Shown: positions 24,859 to 38,700, counted from the stretch's first letter. The stretch: 64,000 nucleotides of DNA from Otis tarda (GCA_026413225.1 CM048553.1:23870501-23934500), one strand, 5' to 3'. Translations and numbers: made by a program. Notes: generated by a model not told the origin, from the sequence alone.

Positions 24859-27127
24859 CCAAGTTCCCGTTTCCCATAGAAGACTCTTGTTTTTCATCAA
24901 AGCTGCTTGAAAACAGTTTTCCATTCTGGGCTGGATATTCTGGGGTCTGCCTTTCCAGATACTCCCCTCCATGGTGGACACCTGCAGGGCTAAGCACAGG
25001 GAAACGTGCAGGCTGAGTGCATGTGGGGTCCACCAACATGCCTGCAAGGACAATGGGTGATGCTCGTGGTCCCTTTCCCCCAGCTTGGTTGGTCTGACTT
25101 CAGCTCAAAGTGACAGCTCTTACCTTCATCTTACACTTTTTCTCCATTACTAGTTTTCACAGAAATATTATACAAGCTCTCCTGTAAAATCGGAGGTCCT
25201 ATATGGTCTCCATGAGAGAATAAGGCAGAGGTTATTAGCTGCAGTTTGGAGAACACATTTTTATTGTTTTTCACAGTTGCGTACAGAATGCCAGTTAAAC
25301 AATGTCCACTAGCCAGGATAACATCCCAGTGGTCCAAGAGTACAGCTGTACTATTTTATGGACCACTAATCCTTCATTTACTATTATCAGTCTTGTCAAC
25401 ATTGCTAAAAAAATGTAACATTTTCTTCTTATTTATCTTGCAGAATTGAGTACTGGCAGTTGTAGCCCATAAATGTTAGGGTAATGCATAAAAACAGAGA
25501 GTTGATTCATTATTTTAAAAATATTTTCTCTAAGATTTTTTTCATATTTCAGCTCTCACTTTTAGTTTGAGAATTTGAGTTATATTCTAATTATACCCTT
25601 CCTTCCTGACCTATCCCCTTTTGTCTGTCATAAATAGGAACAGCTGTACTACAGGAGAGACATGAGGTGGGAGGAATAAAATAGGATAAAGCATCAGAAC
25701 AAAAAGTAAAAATGCTAATTCAGATTCTTTTGGCTAATCAGACACAAAAGTTCAGCTAAACAATAAGGTCATATAGGAAGTCGTTGTCTGTAAATTCTGT
25801 ATTGTAGCCCTTTAATAATATGTACAAAGCATAAAATTCAGTCACATCAAGGCTTAAATCTAATTTGAAGAAGAGTCAGCCTTGGATGTCTCAATTTTCT
25901 TGGTATTTATGCAATAATGTTTGTTATACAAACATTTGTCATTAATGGTAAGCATTAAAATGAGAAGAAAATCTCCATGGATTGATCAAAAGGTCAGGTA
26001 AGATATGTTTATACAAAGTCCAAAGAAGTAAAAAAGGCACTTGGCATTGCAGTGTTATTAACTGGGTTAAAATTTTGCAAATAGCCCTCTCACTGCTGCT
26101 ACAGGACAGCGGTAAAGGAGGAACTTGTGGATCTGCACCTAGCACTTTCTAAATTTGGAAACACTTTCGGGCCATTGGAAGTCTTGTACTACTCACTTCT
26201 CAAAATAAAGATGTTTCATATGCAGAGTGTGATTTCCTGCTTACAGGGATGGCAGATGCAAAAGTATTGCAACAGCTTGTGGAAGCCGTTAGAGCTGAAA
26301 CATGCACCAAACGGAGTTTTACTGAAACAGTATCATTCCCTGAAGACTGGGTGGGAAGATGGCACAGTAGCTGCAATCCATGTAAAAAAGAGGTCTACTA
26401 TGAGCTATAACCAAAACCTTTAGAAGATAAATGGGGAAATTTTGCACTTAAAAATACAATTTTGTTTGAGGTTTTTTTTTTTTTATTTTGATAGCATTTT
26501 CAAACAAATGTCAAAACTAGTGCTCTCTTTTCTTCAGAATGTGTAGCAGAGAAAAACTCATTTAGGTATGATATGATTCTTTCACTTAATTTAGTTTTAT
26601 TCTAGTTGCTACATCAGGAATGCTACTTACTTAAATGGAGCTGTTTTCACATTGTCAGACTGTGTTAATCTCTATTATAATTTATATTATTTTATTATTT
26701 TATATTTTTCCAGTGCTTTTGAAATGCTTTTAACTTTCTGAGACAATATATTTTGACATTAGCAAAGTGTGACAATGACATTGTTGAAACAAACAATTCA
26801 GTATTTCTGATCCTGCATTTCTTGGAGATTCCATTCTGTGGAAATTGATGACATGTTGACACTTCTCTTTGAGAATGAAATAACAGTTTTGTTTGTATGA
26901 ATTTTAGATTAAAAAGAAACCCCATTTACAGATTGGACTCTATTTTGACTCTGATGCTATGGGGACGCAGCTACCCATCATTTAGGAGAAATAGGTACCT
27001 CCAGAAGGTGATTCATCCAATTCTAAACAGATGTTTCAGATAGTTGGGATAAATCATCCTCTAGAGATGCCTATTCCTCTGCACTGATTGGAAAATGTGT
27101 TTAGGCAAGTAGTTTGGAGGATGTTAA

Positions 27128-27644
27128 GTCCTTGAATGCGTCCAGAGAAGGGCAATAAAGGTGACGAAAGGGCTGGAAGGAATGTCCTGTAAGGAGCAGC
27201 TGAGAGCTCTGGGCTTGTCTAGTTTGGAGAAAAAGAGGCTGAGGGGCGACCTCATTGCTCTCTGCAGCTCCTGAGGAAGTGGAGAGGGAGGTGCCGATCT
27301 CCTCTCCCTGGTATCCAGTGACAGGATGTGTGGGAATGGTTCAAAGCTGCGCCAGGGGAGGATTAGACTGAACATTAGGAAGCATTTCTTTACTGAGAGG
27401 GTGGTCAAACACTGGAACAGGCTTCCTAGAGAGGTGGTCAGTGCCCTAAGCCTGTCAGCGTTTAACAGGCATTTGGACAATGACCCTAATAATGTGCTTT
27501 AACTTTTGGTCAGCCCTGAATTGGTCAGGCAGTTGGACTAGATCATCATTGCAGGTCCCTTACAACTGAAATATTCCTATTCTATTCTATTCTATTCTAT
27601 TCTATTCTATTCTATTCTATTCTATTCTATTCTATTCTATTCTA
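27128..27644 (+). mobile_element. CR1 LINE 3' end, different subfamily
   Basis: This is a plus-strand CR1 copy starting near 27128 with the words CTTGAATGCGTCCAGAGAAGG, translating to an LERVQRRA-type CR1 motif. Further motifs in the decayed frame are [39 protein letters not shown] and [13 protein letters not shown]. At least one in-frame stop follows the LIALC stretch. The 3' end reads GTTGGACTAGATCATC and then a TATTC-based tail in place of the ATTCTATG tail, so it belongs to a different CR1 subfamily from the copies at 6 and 19.5 kb. The minus-strand frame 27124-27480 is only its shadow. Confidence 0.92.
27577..27644 (+). repeat. (TATTC)n microsatellite from CR1 tail
   Basis: There are 68 uninterrupted bases of the pentamer CTATT (about 13.6 units) at the end of the CR1. 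CR1 tails normally hold only a few units, so this one appears to have expanded by slippage into a true microsatellite and is likely to vary in length between individuals. Confidence 0.97.
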
Positions 27645-29762
27645 GACGTTGGCAAAAACTTCAGATGTCTGAAGTGGGACCGGTGTCTCATGCAAAATGG
27701 ACCTAAATTCAGAGATCATTTACCTGTTACCATTGCTAGTAAGGGACTCTAAGTAGTTACAATTAATGCATCACCCATGAGATAAGTTTAAGTTTGAGTA
27801 AATGGAAGGAAGGAAGGGTTATTTTCATTTACACTATTCTTTAAGTTTCCCATAAGGTTTCTTTTGTTTGCTTCCTTGCTATATGTGTTCTACTGCATTC
27901 CTGTTGGCTCATAGTTTATAAAATCTAAAAACTCTGTCTCCCCTAAATCCATGTTTGCATCACGTCTGAATTTGGCCTAATGTCTTTAGCCAGACAAGTC
28001 AACTAATTATCTAAATCCAATCAATTGCTCGACCTGCAGCAGACACAGAGAGTAAGAATCCTGATTAGCTGGTGAGGATGTTAGCTTTCCTCCTTGCAGG
28101 ACACTCTCCAAGAGTGGATTATGTTTTAATAAGTAAACAAAGTCACGGGGAGACTAAGCTTTAGAAAAACACTCTTTCTGTTCAGTTACTCTTTTCCGAG
28201 GACCCACATGTGATAGATGTCATTTTTCTTGAGCTGTAAAAACGAAATACCCTCAGCCTTGTTCTGACTTTCCTCTCTGACTCCGTTCAGAAGACTGCTC
28301 TCTCCAAGTGTAATTGGCACCCCGATGCCCTGTTATACTCCAAAGAATTACAGCAAGAAGCAAACCTGTGATTTGCACTGTTTTGCACATGGACTGCATT
28401 ATGCAGTACTATGGTCAGACTAAGACAGCAAAACTTGCAGGTTTTGCCAATTATTTTCTTTCCCTATTACAACTTTTGAGTGATTTGAGCTCTGCTGAAT
28501 GAAATAAAAGATGCCTGCTGATGCCGGACAACAGTCCCTCCTGGCTTTTTCACATGAGCAAAAGCGCATAGCTCCATACCTTGCAGATGTTTTAACAATT
28601 ACTTCAGGATGCCACTAAAATATTCTCCTTGACTCAACTGTGCCATCAGCAGTCTATGCTTCATAAGCAGAGTACATCCAAGATTTCATGTCTTTTGCCT
28701 CAGAACACCCAGGGAAAGCAGGAAACTTCTTTTATCTGTATTTTCACCAGTGTGAACTGAAACACAGAAAAGCTAAAGCTTCTCTATACAGTGAAAAGAG
28801 ATAAACAGCCACCTTGCTCCAAGCCCATCCCTGAGCCAGGCATGGTCCCAAAGCCCTACAGCTGCATTCAAGTAGCTGGGAGCCATCAGCAGGGACCAGC
28901 TGAGAGGAGAATGTGTCTGGTGACTGGCTGGTTTCCTGGCTGCTGGACTGCAGCTGTGCCATGGCCCTCACGGACAAAATGCAGACGGAGAAAGGCCTTG
29001 ACTGCCTGGCCTTGGGTCGGCAGCACACCCATCTGTGATTTCCCAGCCTCCTAGGCAGTCTGTGGAGGATCGGGGACCCAGCCAAGCCTTGTGCTTTGGA
29101 AGGTAACACTACACCAGCACGTGTTCACTGGAAGTCAAGGAACTGCATTTTTTTATAAGTGTTTTATAAAAGTGCTCAGCAACTGTGCAAGCTCTGTGAG
29201 CTGTTGCAGCACGCATTTCTAAAAGATGTCCTATAAAACAGATATTCTGTAAATGCCCTGATTCATTATGTAAAGAGCCAGTCATGTCAGATGTGAGTCA
29301 AAGCCTGTAGGCATTATATGGTCCATTAAAGAAAGATTTTATCGCATAAACTATGCAGTACTCGAGAAGTTCCATGTGAATTAGTGGAACCAAATAGAAT
29401 TATTTAGCACTCCTTATTAGTGGAGTCATCTGGTATGAAAAACACAATTGTGAGGTTTCTTCCTCAATTTGCTTGCTTTTTTTCCCATTCCTGCGATAGT
29501 TCACAAACTTTTTGCTTAAGCAACCAATTTACTCATTTTGTTTCTTAAGGTGTGTTTCTAAAATTAAGGGTATACCTGCAGAACACTTGATTTCCTCCTA
29601 TGGAGAGCAGAAGTTTTCCTGTGGCACTGGGTGCCTTGTTGATTTGAAGAGTTCCAGTGGTTTGCCTTTTCTTTTTTTTTGCTTCAGAGACTTGTGTTAC
29701 AAGGAGCTATAACTGAGCTTTTCGTTGCAGTGGATTATAGGACCACTGTGTTGTGATGGGGG

Positions 29763-29780
29763 GTGTGTGTGTGTGTGTGT
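29763..29780. repeat. (GT)9 dinucleotide repeat
   Basis: Nine perfect GT units directly follow a run of G. This is a simple microsatellite. Confidence 0.97.
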
Positions 29781-30425
29781 AACCATGGCTACTACCATTT
29801 TTCAGTCTGTTTTTCCTTGTATGTGTCTGCAGTCATACTTTTGGGGTTGCATTATTTGTGTCTCACATTTGAGCAGGACCCTTTGAAATAGAAGTCTTCT
29901 CTGATACAGAAGACCTCCAGTCTTCTGGACCTTGTCAAAAGAGGTTAGATTGAAATAGTTCAGTTTAAACTTTACAATTTGGCTGAACTTGTTAAAAGCT
30001 GATCACTTCTAGGCAAGTCTGGAAGCTCACGCTTGCTATTGACAGTGAGAGCGGGCCTTCATGAGACCCTTCAGCATCTTTCCTTGAGATAAAGCCCAGC
30101 ATAGCAAACTGCACACCTTTCATCACAGTGCACAGCAGGAGCAAGTCCTGAGCCAAAGTCTGCTGACATCAGTTGAATCTTTTCATTTATTTCAGTGTTA
30201 TTGTTCAGGCCCTACAGTAAAGGGAATCTTTTCCACTGCTAAGTGGCAAGCAGGAGGATCTGAGCAGTGGTAACGCAGAAGTATGGGGACAGAATGCGGT
30301 GCTATGAGTTCTGTCAGTATATTCAGAGGGGATGTCACTTGGGAGACCCTATCTAAGAGTAGAACTGATCTCTTAAAACCTGTTTTTCTGCCTTAGATGT
30401 AACAGACACTGTCACTTATCTTCAC

Positions 30426-30444
30426 AAAAAAAAAAAAAAAAAAA
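30426..30444. repeat. A19 homopolymer
   Basis: Nineteen consecutive A residues on the plus strand. I see no polyadenylation signal or coding-like sequence upstream on either strand that would mark a processed pseudogene. Confidence 0.95.
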
Positions 30445-32437
30445 GAGGAATTTAAGCAAAAACGGGTTTTGCAACTCAGCCAAGCAGCAAAGCTATCTAA
30501 CCTCTGACAGAAAAATACTGAAAGCGCTGAAGAAAACTCTGCTGGTATGATGACTGCCACTGTTTCCTTCAGATCATTTAAATCAGAATGAGAGTGCATG
30601 TAAACACCAGAGCAAAACAGTATAAGCCTACGAAAATCAGTAGAGCTCTTCTGACTGCGAATCTGGCCCCAAAGGCACACTTTGAAACAAAGCAATAACT
30701 AATTTTTTTCAGGCTGGCTATTAAGAACAATCCATGACAACAATGTCTAATGGAAACAGCCAGCTCCAAAATGTAGAGCTAATGCATTGCCTTTGAAAGA
30801 AATAAAGTTAATCAGTTATTACCGCTAGCTACTCTGCTCGGGTACAGCTTCTACTGGAATGTGCTGTCTGTTTGAATTCATAGAGTGCATCCTGTAGAAC
30901 AGAGTGCTAAGTAGATTTTAGCACCAGTTTTCATCCTGCTTTCGGAGGGGATTACTCTTAAATTTATATATACATATGTGTATTTTATTGGCCCTTACTT
31001 TTCACAGAAGAGATGTCAGTCAATAGCTGGCTGTTAGAAAAAACATTAAAATATTAGACCAGTATGTGAGGTGCCGTGATAATGTATCTTACATTGCCTA
31101 GCTGCTATACCAGCTTCCTGGCCAGGGAGCTGCAAGGATTTTTTGAAGAATAATAATTCTACTTTTGCCATACTCATGAGTGCAATTAACTGAGAACAGA
31201 CTTCAGGGAATAAGGAGTCTGCTGCTGCCGGCTAAGAAGTGATTAGTAACTGGCGTAAAACTTCACTGTTTGGGTAAATACAAAAATGAGACATTAAATA
31301 TGCTAGAACCATCTAAGCTCTCCTTATCACTACTTATGACTACTGACAACAGGCGTGTTTGTGATATGACATGAAGCCAGAATTAACTTTACATATAGAA
31401 TTTTCTATTCTGCTCACACTCCGTGGAGACAGTATTGCTGTCTGAGTGATTGGTTACAAGTACAGCTCTTTGCTTTGATGCACTCTTCTCAAGTCACATT
31501 TGCTTTTCACACAGTCTGTTTTCTCACAGTTCATGCTACTCTCATTAGTATTTTAATCAATGCTCCTAAGAAGTGTGGAGGAAACTGCTGGTTAGCTAAA
31601 GCTAACATTCAAACCTCCAGACCCTGGAGCCATGGTGAAGCTGCTTCTGCTCTGAGACCTGGTTCCCCAGCTGTAGAGACACCTCAGGCAGCAGCCCAGA
31701 CTCCCAGCCCTGCTGGGCAATGCCCCACTGTGGGTGGTACCCCATGTGCACACACGTACGCACGTTCTCCCATACCTCACAACTCATCCCCAGAGGCTGC
31801 TGAAGGCAGTCTGTGAAGCAGCTGTGAGGATGGAGGTGGAGGAGCACACTGTGCCCTTCCCTCCCCTCCAGACTGTGCTTTAGCAACGGTGTGGGTATAG
31901 CCAAGTAATTTTCTAACCTATAGATCTGTGCCTCTCAGTCCTCCCAGCCAAAACAATCCATTTTATGTCTATTTTCAGTCCCAGAATGGTGTACCATGCA
32001 AGCTGCTATTTTATCTGGTTTTCTTATGTATGCTCTCTGGGTACCTTGTTCTGGTCTATTCACTCAGCTAGTTTGGAATAGAGTGATTTACCTTTTTTAA
32101 GACATAGGCACACATTTGTTTAACAAAACAATGAGAGATTTTGAAGTTAAAGTGTTTATCAGTATACTGGTTTTGGGTAGGATACAGTAAAATTTCTTCA
32201 GAGTAGCTAGTATGGGGCTATGTTTTGGATTTGCGATTAAAACAGTGTTCATAACACAAGGATATTTTAGTCACTGCTGAGCAGTGCTTAGACAGAGTCA
32301 AGGCCTTTTCTACCTCTCACCCCATCCCACCAGCGAGGAGGCTGGGTGTGCACAAGAAGTTGGGAGGAGACACAGCTGGGACAGCTGACTCCAGCTGACC
32401 AAAGGGATATCCCAGACTGTTTGACATTGTGCTCAAC

Positions 32438-32445
32438 AATAAAAG
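32438..32445 (+). promoter_or_regulatory. TATA-like box of LTR
   Basis: AATAAAAG stands where the related avian LTRs carry TATATAAA, about 270 bp into the element and upstream of the GTTGGGG stretch. It is a weakened TATA box and probably a poor promoter. Confidence 0.5.
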
Positions 32446-32616
32446 TTGGGGCAAGAAGGAAGGGGGGATGTTCAGAGTGATGGTGTTTGTCTTCCCAAGT
32501 AACCCTTATGTGTGAGGAGCCCTGCTTTCCTGGAGATGGCTACCTGCCTGCCAATGGGAAGCAGTGAATTAATTCCTTATTTTGCTTTGCTTGCATGTGT
32601 AGTTTTTGCTCTACCT

Positions 32617-32622
32617 ATTAAA
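32617..32622 (+). terminator. ATTAAA polyadenylation signal of LTR
   Basis: ATTAAA, the common variant of AATAAA, occurs about 107 bp before the LTR end and just before a T-rich GTTTTTATCTC stretch. This is the position of the R/U5 junction signal in this LTR type. Confidence 0.6.
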
Positions 32623-32729
32623 CTGTTTTTATCTCAACCCACGATTTTTCATCCTTTTACCCTTCCAGTTCTTTCCCTAAGCCCATTGGGGAAGGAGTGA
32701 GTGAGTAACTGCACGGTTAAACCACCACA

Positions 32730-35700
32730 ATTAGTTTCAGCACAAAGTTTCAGGGCTTGATTTCATCTACTAAGGGAAGAGGTTAGCCCAAAGCCATGAG
32801 ACTTCAGAGCATTGTGGCTAAAGAGCCGTCAGATCCTCTTCTGCTCAGGCTGTGAAAGCGACAACCACTAGTGCTGGATCAACCAGTGCGGGATTCTTGA
32901 GGTCAGTAACTTTTTAATCCCTGTAGCTGTTTGGTCAGTGAATTTATATCTAATATAAACCATTTGGATATACCCATAGAGTACATGTGTTTGTAAAGCA
33001 AGAAGTTAATATTTCAGAATCTATCACAACTTGACCCTTTGGACATATATAGCTGGGTAACTGAGAGCTTGCATAGTACTGAATATTGGAGATGAGTCTT
33101 GGTATAGATGCTAAAGGAAGAAAATAAAAATCAGCAAATGCCTTTTATATGGATTTTCTTGGCCAGACAATCCTGCTGCTGCAGTGCAAGATGTGGCCAT
33201 GCACTCATTTGTGGCAGCTGCAGCAAAGATAGTGGCATTGTGGATGTGTGAACTGCACTCTAAGCAGCGACATTGGTACTTTGTGCAAGGTTTGTTACAA
33301 CTGGTGTGTGCAAATTGCTGGTCCAAGGCATGTGACATTGCCAAAGGTGACGCCAAACACCAGAACATGCTATACAATGTATGGAACACTCCTTTAGTAG
33401 TCAATATCTAGTAAAGGCAACCTGGACCTTAACATTTTCTTTTTCCACACAATCCCCATTATGAAAGGCTCAGTAGACTCCCATGGCTGGAGTGACAGAG
33501 ATAATAAACTCTGAGGGGTAATAATAACCCAGATGAGGCCTCCAAACAGAAAAAGTCTTTCTCTATGTATAAGTATATATTTCTTTTGAAGAGCTTAGCA
33601 ACATGAAGCAGACCCAGGTGATGAGCTATGCTCATCTCCATAAGCTCAGGTTTGTTTTTTTTTTTAAACTCTACATTCCACCGTAATGGGGAAAAGCCTG
33701 TATTTCAACAAGTTGCAAAAGTACATGAGCACACCACATCTTTAATCTTTTGGCACCTCATGTTCAACTACTTAATAAACAATTGGGCTAAGCCATTGAA
33801 TCCCTGGCTTGCCCCTTTGGTATGCTGTGCTGCAGTGTTCTGGACCCCGACGCAGAGCGGGATTGGTAGGACATGAGCACTACTGGTTCCTGCCATGCAG
33901 GAGTTTTCTGCCTGTTGTGAGTGAGCCAAATCTTGGGGAATCAAAACAAAATGCTGTGGTTTAATAGATTTAGAATAAACAAATGTGTAAATAAGTGCTA
34001 TGAGTGCTATGTCTCTACACCAAAAAAAAAAAGGTTTAATGTATTTGGTATATGTAGCAGTGATAGAGATATTTACTTTAAGATACTTCTGTTCCTGGCC
34101 ATGCCACACACCAGCATCTCTCCTCTCTGACAGGAGCAGCTGTGGCAGGTAGGAAAGCTGAGTATGTATGGCATTTTTGTCCAAACAATGTTCAGAGAGA
34201 TGCCAGCCCTTTCACTCTGTCATCCCTACAGATCTGCCTGGAAAAAAACGCACAAGCCCTTCAAAGCCAGGCATTTTAGCATATAAAACAACCTGCTGTT
34301 GGTTAAGGACTTGGTCTTGCTTGTCCTAAGGAGCAGCATGGTTTTGCATGAAGATGAGTGCTAATACGTTGCTGAAATTTCAGAAACAGATGTAGAATAG
34401 AAATAAGCAAAGATTTTTAGAGCCACATAATCTCTAATGGTTAAACCCACCTACTAATTTTGATCCTCATAATACCTGGAAAGAGCTGGATGACTGGAGA
34501 GGATATTCTTAGAAGGATGATATTTAGCTCAGTGACAGAAAATGCTGTTGACAGGGATGTGACTTGTGTCCTATCCTCTTTAGGGAGGCAGGGCTGTACC
34601 TGAGTGATATTATGGGTGTATAATGACACCTTCCTCCATCTGAGGTTCACTGTTCTGTCCTCTTCCTTGAGTTAGGTGCCTAAGTAATTTCTTTTTAACA
34701 GAAACCTAAGGAAGCAAAGGATTTTTTCCCATATAAGATGGTGATTGGTACCTTTCCCTGAGGAGGACACTTAGTATCAGGGCCTCAGTCTGATTTAGAG
34801 AATGGTTTTGACCCCAGGTGACTCATTTCCCATTGAGAATGCTCCTCTTCTGCTGCCTTTTCCTCTAATTGTTTGAAGACAGATCTTCCCTGTTCTACAT
34901 TGTAAAGGCAGAGTTAAAACATGCTGGAATTATTTGTACACCGTCTAAGGCCTGGCTTTCTACTATGTACCTCCTACTGGCTTGTGTAAATGTTTCCCAG
35001 CTCCACACATGTCCTGCTTAGAGTGTTAAGTGGAATCAATGCGTTTCATTTGTGTGAATTTTGAAATTAAGTTCCTTTGTGAATCCAAGAGTCAATCCTT
35101 GACTCTAACATGCTCAGGGTGCAAAGTTGTTTAATCCAGGCGTCATATAAGTGAGAAAAAATTCAATTAAACAGCACTGAATTTGGTCTAACTGTGCAAA
35201 TGTCAATAAAAAACCCTGCCTGTGGCTGGATCTGGATCTTCTGTTTCTGCCTTCATGAAAATTGAGATTTAGGTCTCCTTACTTTTTTTCTGGCTTTCAG
35301 ACAGATAGTTCTGAAACAGCCTATTCTGTGAGCAGATTTTGAAAAAGGCTAAACGTAGCTCTTGTTAAAGATCTGAAACCTGATTTAGAAATAAATAAAT
35401 AAAACCTAACTCCCACTCCATGCAAATTTATTCAGTTTAGAAGGAGATAATAGCTACGGTTACAATAAGGAAATTATATCCTCCTATGTTTTTAAATAAG
35501 AATTTTTTGCTGTCTACCACTTATGTTCACTTTGCGCGTGAGAGCAAAGACAGCTTCTCCTTGCCATTTTTTTTACCACTAGCCATTTTCTAAAGTATGG
35601 CATGGCATGCAAAACAGAATCAAATCCTAGTTCAGGCAACCAAAACTCAAAGACCAAACATGTACAGTAGTTTTCTGGTTAATCCTCTATTGTAAAAGGA

Positions 35701-38700
35701 ATACATCATTTCCTTCTTGTCAGTCTGTATACTAACGTCAGATTATTCTGCAGCAGTGCTTTTCAGCTTCTGACATGCAGACTACTAGGTCTAAGGACTG
35801 TTTCTAAATATTCTGTGGAGGACATAAAAAAGAAACAAACCTTTTATTATTAGGCTTACATTCTCTACTCAGCAGTCTGTTTCTCTGTTGTAGTATTATT
35901 GGAAATGCATAAAAAAACCATTTTTGAAGGCCAGTATCCAGTTACATCTAAAAGACCTTATACCCATTTGCACAGAAGTCCTGAGAAATGTAAACCAGAC
36001 ATTTTGGCTGTATTTGCATCAGTACAGCAAATAGTGTCAGGAAACACCCACATGCACTGGCTCACAATCATCTCTGGTATTAAATTTTAGAATTATTCCT
36101 GGCAGACATTTGGGCCCAGGCCATCTTGCATTTTCCTGTACAGTTCCAGAGCACATTTGGAGAGTTATTGGAAGGATGAGTCTAGGTTGTCTCATTCTTG
36201 GAGAAAAAGATAGTTAATAGTATGGGTGTATGAGCTGTTTCAAGCCCATTGGTTTCTGTGCCAGAGAATGTTCCTGCCACATTGAATGTAATATACACAG
36301 GTAATCCTTGTGCAGATGTCTCACTTTACTCTGATTTGAGTTAAGTATCCAGTTCCCATCCTAAATTGGTTATGAGTGTTTGTAGGTATGATTGAACACT
36401 TGTTTTTGCCCAGAGGTGGCTCTGTCCAAACGGCAGCAGAGATTGTAGTTAGGAAAGAGATGTAAAGATCATTGATGTTTTTCAGTTTCTATCTTCTTCA
36501 GCAAAAAGATCTTGTTTACTTCTGTTTTCCTTATTTGTGGGTCAAATCTGATATTTATATTGTACGTTGCCCTTTCATTTTTTTGTTCAGAGGACAATCT
36601 TTTTTTTTTTCCCGTTATTTCAGGACTGAGCCATAAACAAATCTCAATTGATAAGCAGACATTTTTACAGTGCTTACATGTTTATGCATCTTCAGTATTC
36701 ATGGAATTTGTGCTCTGGTCTTAAAGCCACCCACATATTACCGCTTAGTTCTGAACTGTGTTTCTTCTGTGAAACATGGATAAAACACCATCTTATATCT
36801 CCAATACCTAACACAATCCCTATCTGTGTAGCTTGCACACAGATCTCTTGCTGCTTCTCTTCCACACTTCAAGCTAGGGACATATATAGTGATCAGCTTG
36901 AAAATAAACAAATTAAGTAACAGAAGCTGCACCAAAAAAGTAAAAATGTGTTGATGAAGATGAGACTGTTTCATTTCAGCTTTTTGATAAGGTTTTTCTC
37001 AATCAAAGATCAACATGCAGTGTATTATGTATGTTGTTGCTTACAGGTTTAAAAGCAGTTGCTAGGTAGGTGAAACACAAATATGTTGATGTTCAAACCA
37101 AAACGCAGTAGAAGAAAACTTGTGTGACCAAAGTTGTCACGGTCTATGCCGTAGAAAGGAGAGACATTAAATTTCATTTGAACAAGAAATAAAATTAATG
37201 TTATGAGTTAATAAAATTAATTTGGTGTGAAATTCAGTCCATGTGAGGGAGCTAAAATAAATCTCTCATTAGTGGTGTACAAGCAGTACATGAGACTCCT
37301 GCAGAGAGCAATCTTCATGCCTTTGCGGAAGTTGAAGTACTCCATAAAGGTCAATATTATTCATTTTTATGGTGTTACGAAGATGTTACAAAGAGTGTTG
37401 AAATATGTGTAGGCATTGTTGTGCCAGATGTAAGTGATCCAATCAAGGAAACACCACCATGTGCCATCAGTAGCAAACTCTATCGGTAAACAGTGAACTT
37501 GCAGCTCAAAAAATATTTGTGCAAACTGCACTGTAGAATTTCACGTAATGCAAACATTTATAAAAGCAGATCTGTTGACTGTTCACAAATAATGCACAAA
37601 AAAAAGAATTTTCTAAAGATGTTTGAAATTGATACTTTGCCTGGATTTATCAAAGAGAGTTTCATCCTTATAAACATGTCAGTGATCCATTTTTATATTT
37701 TTAACTCTGTGCATCAGGGATGCACAGTAGTTGTAAGATGTATAGGTACATGATTTCATATAGCAAAGCTTTAGATAGTGATTCTGAAAACACCTTTTTT
37801 TTTTCTTTTCAAAATGCACAAGAAATTTGTAGGCCCACAGAAAACAAACCCCAGATGTACTTGCAGGCCATTCTTTGTATTTTGAATTTTTGTTCTGGTT
37901 CTGTGGGAAAATGCAGTCTCCATCTAGACAGCGTATTGCACCTCTAGAAAATTTTGGAGCTCTTGTAGTTCAGAGGTCTTCCTGTTTATACCTCCGCACA
38001 GTGTTTCTGAAAGGAAGATTTTGTCACACCTCAGCTTTTGTTGTGCTGGGGAAATCTCCATTCCACAAACCTCTCCCTAAGAAGTAGCAAACCAGGTCCT
38101 TCTTGGCCTAGAAATTTCTTTAACTTATTTGTAGTTATTCAAAGTTAAATTCTTAAACACTCTTCATTTTCCTACAGTAATGGGTAAATATAATTGTTGA
38201 CTGCAAAAGGAGATACAGAGAGACATTTCATGATACAGTGATACAGTCATTTTCAGAGTAGTGACTTCAGATTCCCCAAAATTTTAAAGTCTAGATGTAA
38301 AATTTTCCTAGCTACAGGCATAACTCAGTGTCTTTTTTTTTATAGAGTAAAAAGAAAGTAACTTCTTTAAACTCCTCAGAGGATAAGATGATTGTTTTCT
38401 TTTGCTGAAGTACATAAAAATTTTTATTAATTTTTGTGGGGAATTAATTTAATCTATAGCAGAAGAAAGGCTTAGGACTCCTGGTTTTTGGTTCCTGTCT
38501 GAATACATCAAATGATTACTGCATTCATCTTGTCCTATTAAGTAAAGAGTTTTGTGTGGAAAATTCATGTTACATGTCACATTGCTGAGAGTCATATCTT
38601 TGAATTAGCAGAACTGGTTTAGAGGTGTCTTAGGACATAAAGAAAAAGGCAAGTTTTGTAGGAAATGTTAATATTTTTAAAATATGAAGTTGGAAAAAAC

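Larger units (their letters stand above)
20102..27127. other. Unique AT-rich spacer, no gene recognised
   Basis: I recognise no gene. The region contains an alternating TA/GTTATA-rich run at about 21703-21795 and a perfect 22-bp palindrome at 24837-24858 (listed separately). Open frames such as 26127-26423 (+) and 24790-25053 (-) show no recognisable domain; the latter reads through the palindrome. A T10-type homopolymer lies near 26471-26484. Confidence 0.6.
27645..32167. other. Unique spacer, simple repeats only
   Basis: No gene is recognised. It contains a (GT)9 run at 29763-29780 and an A19 homopolymer at 30426-30444. The A19 run has no AATAAA signal or gene-like sequence just upstream, so I do not read it as a retrocopy tail. 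Modestly GC-richer patches at about 28.8-29.1 and 31.6-31.9 kb give short frames on both strands with no recognisable domains. Confidence 0.6.
32168..32729 (+). mobile_element. Solo LTR of avian endogenous retrovirus
   Basis: About 562 bp beginning with TGG and ending CCACA, consistent with TG...CA LTR termini. The internal order matches a very common avian ERV LTR recalled from many bird genomes. U3 words are GTAGCTAGTATGGGGCTATG and GCTGAGCAGTGCTTAGACAG; then AGTCAAGGCCTTTTC, GGGTGTGCACAAGAAGTTGG and CAGCTGACCAAAGGGATAT. A TATA-like AATAAAAG follows at 32438-32445. Then come GTTTGTCTTCCCAAGTAACC, TATTAAACTGTTTTTATCTC and a terminal GGTTAAACCACCACA. No retroviral genes adjoin it, so it is a solo LTR left by recombination. 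I do not see a clear target-site duplication; the flanks read GTATAC and ATTAGT. The family assignment is from memory. Confidence 0.88.

Noticed and set aside
27124-27480. 118-codon minus-strand frame
   Set aside because: It is the antisense shadow of the plus-strand CR1 ORF2 fragment at 27128-27644.
30426-30444. A19 run as the tail of a processed pseudogene
   Set aside because: There is no polyadenylation signal or coding-like sequence upstream, and no matching target-site duplication is visible.
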